Below, one piece after another: positions 5,526 through 7,699 of a stretch of 7,699 nt of DNA. The stretch is from Chloroflexota bacterium. GTDB lineage: Bacteria > Desulfobacterota > Desulfuromonadia > Desulfuromonadales > Geopsychrobacteraceae. The position numbers were made by a program, and so were the translations under genes. Position 1 is the first letter of the stretch. Each line of letters starts with the position of its first letter. The stretch spans positions 1 through 7,699 of the forward strand of contig JADFVC010000287.1 in assembly GCA_015222355.1 (NCBI GenBank), in the 5' to 3' direction. The notes beneath the pieces are model-generated. The model was not told the DNA's origin and made no database searches. It worked only from the letters and a program-made list of their open reading frames with translations.

Positions 5526-6248
5526 ATGTCAGGCCGGGTTGTAGAAATGCTGAACGGTGCGCCGCTGATGAGCGGGGTCGATGGCAACTTAGTCAAACAG
5601 GTTGCCGATGCCGGGCGGTTGCGCACGCTCAAGGGCCACTTTGGGCGGATCGGCCAGGAAGAATTATCCAAACGGCTCTTTTTTGTTCTGTCCGGCGAGA
5701 TGCGGATGTTGCGGATGGCCCCTGACGGTCAGGAACATCTGATGCAGAGATTCCGGGCTGGCGAGTTTTTCTGCCTTGCGGCAGCGATATCCGGACACTC
5801 TTGTAACAATTTGATGATCAATGCGGGCACAACGGAATTGATATACTGGGGCCATGACATTTTTCGTGGTTACATGCTGGAGAATTCAGATTTTTATAAC
5901 AATATCTTGTGCCAGATGGGGTCTCAGATTGAGCAGGAGCGCGAAATGCGGACACTTTCCCGCTGTTGTAAGGCGGATGTCAAGGTTGCCGCCTATCTGC
6001 TGGGCAAAATTAAAAGGGGTCACTGTTTACGACAATATGTCTGTGCTGTTGATCTCAAGCCGATCAGTCTGACTGCTCAGGAGCTGGGAATTGCCCGGGA
6101 AACTTTATCGAGAAGCCTGCAGCGACTGGTCAAGCGAGAAGGGATTAGCTACCAACGTGGAATGGTGCGGGTGGCAAATATTGCATGTCTTGAAGCTGTC
6201 CTTGAAGAATCAGAATGCAGTTGCGGCCTGATGGCATCATCCCGTTGA
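5526..6248 (+). CDS. Crp/Fnr-family transcriptional regulator
   Basis: A 240-residue regulator with an N-terminal cyclic-nucleotide-type beta-roll (about 20-115, with LFFVLSGEMRML at 51-62 and RAGEFFCLAA at 77-86), a dimerisation helix (about 117-150) and a C-terminal HTH (ISLTAQELGIARETLSRSLQRLVKREGI, 180-207). The recognition helix starts R191-E-T-L-S-R196. Arg and Glu as in Crp (RETVGR), with Ser-Arg as in Fnr (ETISR), are compatible with TGTGA half-sites. The Crp cAMP signature (GE...RSA) is absent, since after GEFF the chain reads CLAAAISGHSCNN. The N-terminal Cys set of Fnr is also absent, so neither cAMP nor an Fnr-type FeS cluster is supported. There are several Cys elsewhere (C83, C93, C129, C147, C148, C167, C173, C221) and a CSC near the end. 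The start is 1 nt after the DUF3793 stop. Three palindromes in the window fit it as its own targets, including its own operon. Confidence 0.92.
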   Translation: MSGRVVEMLNGAPLMSGVDGNLVKQVADAGRLRTLKGHFGRIGQEELSKRLFFVLSGEMRMLRMAPDGQEHLMQRFRAGEFFCLAAAISGHSCNNLMINAGTTELIYWGHDIFRGYMLENSDFYNNILCQMGSQIEQEREMRTLSRCCKADVKVAAYLLGKIKRGHCLRQYVCAVDLKPISLTAQELGIARETLSRSLQRLVKREGISYQRGMVRVANIACLEAVLEESECSCGLMASSR

Positions 6249-6300
6249 AGTGCGTTTGCGGATTGAACATTTTTACCCTCGCTCAGATTCTCCCGTCTAA

Positions 6301-6461
6301 GAGCCTGTCGGACTATCCGGGCCGAAGCGAAAATTTGGAAGTTTGAGGCCAAATTTGGGCTCGTTTGAAAGCGCATAGCCGTAGCTATGGGCTGAAAAGG
6401 AGCATAAATCTGGGGCAAACAGCCGGATTTGCAGCTGGCTCATGGATAGTCCGACAGACTC
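6301..6461. mobile_element. MITE-like element, 161 bp
   Basis: Bounded by GAGCCTGTCGGACTATCC (6301-6318) and its inverted copy GGATAGTCCGACAGACTC (6444-6461), 17 of 18 matched. Inside are further inverted pairs: AAATTTGG (6331-6338) with CCAAATTT (6349-6356), CATAGC-CGTA-GCTATG (about 6373-6388), and GCAAA...TTTGC near 6414-6432. It has no coding capacity. Such ends plus a strongly foldable interior are typical of a non-autonomous element mobilised by a transposase elsewhere, or of a folded intergenic RNA repeat. I see no clear target-site duplication. Confidence 0.75.
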
Positions 6462-6691
6462 CCAGGGAGGGCCCTCTGAAATCGTCAAAAAACGACTCAG
6501 ATGTGAATTCGATCCCAAATTTTTGTTTCTCCTATAAAAACCGCGCTGTGCTGTCCTGAGTTTGCGCTTAACATCAGTAATAATTCCTTTCCTTTCAGTA
6601 AATTTTTCCATGCCGAGCATTCGCTGCAACCTGAAATATTGATTCTGCATAGAAGTGCTTATTTTTTAATTCTGTTAAAAAAACAAAATCA

Positions 6692-6734
6692 TGTGACAGA
6701 TATCACGGACGGGTCGGCATAAATCCGATATCTT
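6692..6734 (+). promoter_or_regulatory. Class II Crp/Fnr-type promoter for flavodoxin
   Basis: TGTGA-CAGATA-TCACG (6692-6707) matches nine of ten consensus bases. TATCTT (6729-6734), four of six to TATAAT, follows after exactly 21 nt, as at the two other sites, placing the start near 6741. The Fur box at 6727-6753 covers the -10 and start, so activation by Crp/Fnr and repression by Fur could compete here. Confidence 0.65.
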
Positions 6735-6754
6735 GATATTGCTTTTCAATATCT
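6727..6754 (+). promoter_or_regulatory. Fur box on the flavodoxin start site
   Basis: GATATT (6735-6740), G, CTTTTC (6742-6747) and AATATC (6748-6753) form a 6-1-6-6 Fur hexamer array, with an additional GATATC at 6727. The right half TTTTCAATATCT is identical over 12 nt to that of the fur gene's own box. It overlaps the predicted -10 and +1, a classic repressor position, consistent with induction of flavodoxin in iron limitation. Confidence 0.65.
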
Positions 6755-6798
6755 CACGAGGTGTTCGGAGACAGCCTTCATAACAAGGAGAAGAGACA

Positions 6799-7296
6799 AT
6801 GAAAACAGGAATTTTCTATGGTAGTACGACGGGCAATACTGCAAATGCGGCACAACAAATTGGAGCACTTCTGACGGGAGCTCAAACCATGCCGGTGGAG
6901 GATGCAGTCAAGGCCTCCTTTGAGGCATGTGGCCTTCTTATCTTAGGCACATCGACCTGGGGGATAGGGGATTTGCAGGATGACTGGAACGATTCTCTGG
7001 ACAGCCTGCGGGCAGCCGATCTGAGAGGAAAAAAAGTCGCGATTTTCGGTTTGGGAGATCAGCTTGGCTATCCTGATACTTTTGTCGATGCCATGGGAAC
7101 GCTCTACGAGACGGCTGTTGCAGCCGGTGCAACTGTTATCGGTAAGTGGCCGACCGATGATTATGATTTTCTGGCTTCTGCGGCGGTTAATGGTGATCAG
7201 TTTCTCGGCCTCCCCCTTGATGAAGAAAATCAAGCAGCCTTTACCGAAGAACGGATCGCTGCCTGGGTTGAGCAGTTATTGGCTGAAGCTTTTTGA
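6799..7296 (+). CDS. fldA: Long-chain flavodoxin
   Basis: A 165-residue cytoplasmic FMN protein that carries single electrons at low potential and replaces ferredoxin when iron is scarce. The phosphate-binding loop is STTGNT (9-14) after GIFYG. The first FMN-stacking loop is GTSTWGIGDLQDDW (50-63) with W54. The second is FGLGDQLGYPDTFVDAMG (83-100) with Y91 as the likely stacking aromatic. Length and the segment TDDYDFLASAAVNGDQFLGLPLDEEN (119-144) place it among long-chain flavodoxins of the FldA/NifF type. Acidic character is evident. ATG at 6799 has AAGGAG (6785-6790) 8 nt upstream, the strongest ribosome-binding site in the window, suggesting high expression. It has its own promoter with Crp-type and Fur-type sites. 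Partner enzymes cannot be read from the sequence. Confidence 0.96.
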   Translation: MKTGIFYGSTTGNTANAAQQIGALLTGAQTMPVEDAVKASFEACGLLILGTSTWGIGDLQDDWNDSLDSLRAADLRGKKVAIFGLGDQLGYPDTFVDAMGTLYETAVAAGATVIGKWPTDDYDFLASAAVNGDQFLGLPLDEENQAAFTEERIAAWVEQLLAEAF

Positions 7297-7308
7297 TTGT
7301 TTGCAGGG

Positions 7309-7343
7309 AATCGATGGTTGCTCCAACGATCATCGATTTTTTT
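7309..7343 (+). terminator. Terminator or attenuator between flavodoxin and DUF2325 gene
   Basis: AATCGATGGTTG (7309-7320) pairs with CGATCATCGATT (7327-7338) as twelve pairs with two G-U and a 6-nt loop, followed by a run of Ts to 7343. It begins 13 nt after the flavodoxin stop and ends 12 nt before the next start codon, so it can end the abundant flavodoxin message and limit DUF2325 expression. A competing pairing is described under regulatory RNA at 7320-7378. Confidence 0.7.
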
Positions 7344-7378
7344 CAGGGGAAAGAAATGTCAATCTTAATCGTTGGAGC
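7320..7378 (+). promoter_or_regulatory. Alternative RNA pairing over the DUF2325 start
   Basis: GCTCCAACGAT (7320-7330, loop and inner right arm of the terminator) is perfectly complementary over 11 nt to ATCGTTGGAGC (7368-7378), codons 5-8 of the DUF2325 gene. The helix would enclose the Shine-Dalgarno (GGGGAAAG, 7346-7353) and the ATG, and compete with part of the terminator stem. Whether it forms is unknown. Confidence 0.35.
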
Positions 7379-7699
7379 CGATCGAATTGGCTCATTATTG
7401 CCCAAACTCAAGGCCATTGGTGCTCAAGAGATTGTGCACTGGAGTGGTCGCAACCATAACGCCAGTAAAAGAACCATTCCCGTAAAGACGGAACTGGTGA
7501 TTTTTTGTACGGACTTCCTCCAGCATAACGCAGCACGTACGCTTAAAAAACAGATCAAAGAGCGAGGTCTTCCGGCAATTTACTGTCGGCGGGCCTGGAG
7601 CGAAATTGCGCCCGAAATTGAACAATATTTCCCATCAGCGTTGACAGGAGAAAAGGTTTGCCGGAAGGGCCGAGGTTGTCAGGATTGCCCACAAAGGCA
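7356..7699 (+). CDS. DUF2325 domain protein, 3' end outside window
   Basis: The first 114 residues of a small cytoplasmic protein cut by the window end. The N-terminus MSILIVGADRIGSLLPKLKAIGAQEIVHWSGRN (1-33) is a Rossmann-like strand-turn-helix with GADRIG. It is followed by VIFCTDFLQHNAARTLKKQIKERGLPAIYCRRAW, matching the DUF2325 pattern (I/V-x-x-TD-x-x-xHN...K...G-x-P...RR). The function of DUF2325 is not known. After the domain the chain reads VCRKGRGCQDCPQR with C102, C108 and C111, a possible metal or cluster ligand set if more Cys follow. ATG at 7356 has GGGGAAAG 2-9 nt upstream. It follows flavodoxin after a terminator-like hairpin, so it is probably partly co-transcribed. The position beside flavodoxin, fur and DUF3793 suggests an iron/redox role (inference). 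Confidence 0.85.
   Translation, partial: MSILIVGADRIGSLLPKLKAIGAQEIVHWSGRNHNASKRTIPVKTELVIFCTDFLQHNAARTLKKQIKERGLPAIYCRRAWSEIAPEIEQYFPSALTGEKVCRKGRGCQDCPQR

Larger units (their letters stand above)
6249..6798. other. 550-bp spacer holding a MITE-like element and the flavodoxin promoter
   Basis: Contains a 161-bp element with terminal inverted repeats (6301-6461), an unassigned stretch (6462-6690) and the regulatory region of the flavodoxin gene (6692-6790). The unassigned stretch has the palindrome GAGGGCCCTC at 6466-6475 and a TATAAA at 6532, but no convincing promoter, RNA or gene. A minus-strand open frame at 6297-6650 runs through the inserted element and has no recognisable domain, so it is not called. 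No clear terminator for the crp gene is seen unless the element supplies one. Confidence 0.7.

Noticed and set aside
6297..6650. Minus-strand 117-codon frame across the MITE-like element
   Set aside because: Its second half is translated repeat sequence and the first half has no domain; its ribosome-binding site is poor.
1..7699. tRNA, rRNA, CRISPR array, riboswitch or phage attachment site
   Set aside because: No cloverleaf, spaced repeat array, known aptamer pattern or integrase gene was seen.

Overview
The window looks like chromosomal DNA from an anaerobic, redox-active Deltaproteobacterium, most likely of the Desulfuromonas/Geobacter type. This is inferred from mid-range GC, the outer-membrane porin remnant (Gram-negative), DUF3793 and DUF2325 beside a long-chain flavodoxin, and intergenic repeats of a style I associate with Desulfuromonadales. 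No marker gene fixes the taxon.

Left part (1-3493) is housekeeping. A minus-strand thioredoxin reductase gene (trxB, 209-1147) sits between two arms of a 67-bp inverted repeat that differ at one base. A terminator at 127-159 closes a plus-strand gene lying left of the window. A repeat-rich spacer follows. Then comes a two-gene plus-strand unit: a DMT/EamA permease interrupted by one in-frame amber codon, and trmO (tRNA t6A37 methyltransferase), 6 nt apart.

Right part (3494-7699) reads as an iron/redox locus. It holds the C-terminal remnant of an LbtU-type siderophore porin behind an intact-looking promoter, a Fur-family repressor gene, a DUF3793 gene coupled to a Crp/Fnr-family regulator gene, a 161-bp MITE-like element, a long-chain flavodoxin, and the start of a DUF2325 gene cut by the window end.

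The main discovery is regulatory. Three TGTGA-N6-TCACA/G palindromes precede the porin remnant, the DUF3793-crp operon and the flavodoxin. Each is followed, exactly 21 nt later, by a TAnnnT -10-like hexamer, which is the geometry of a class II Crp-activated promoter. The locus encodes its own Crp/Fnr protein with recognition-helix sequence RETLSR. Fur-like hexamer arrays also lie before fur, before DUF3793 and on the predicted flavodoxin start site. I infer a circuit in which Fur represses under iron sufficiency, the local Crp/Fnr protein activates under some other signal, and the outputs are flavodoxin (the iron-free substitute for ferredoxin) and two uncharacterised proteins, DUF3793 and DUF2325. 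The signal sensed and the roles of the two DUF proteins are unknown.
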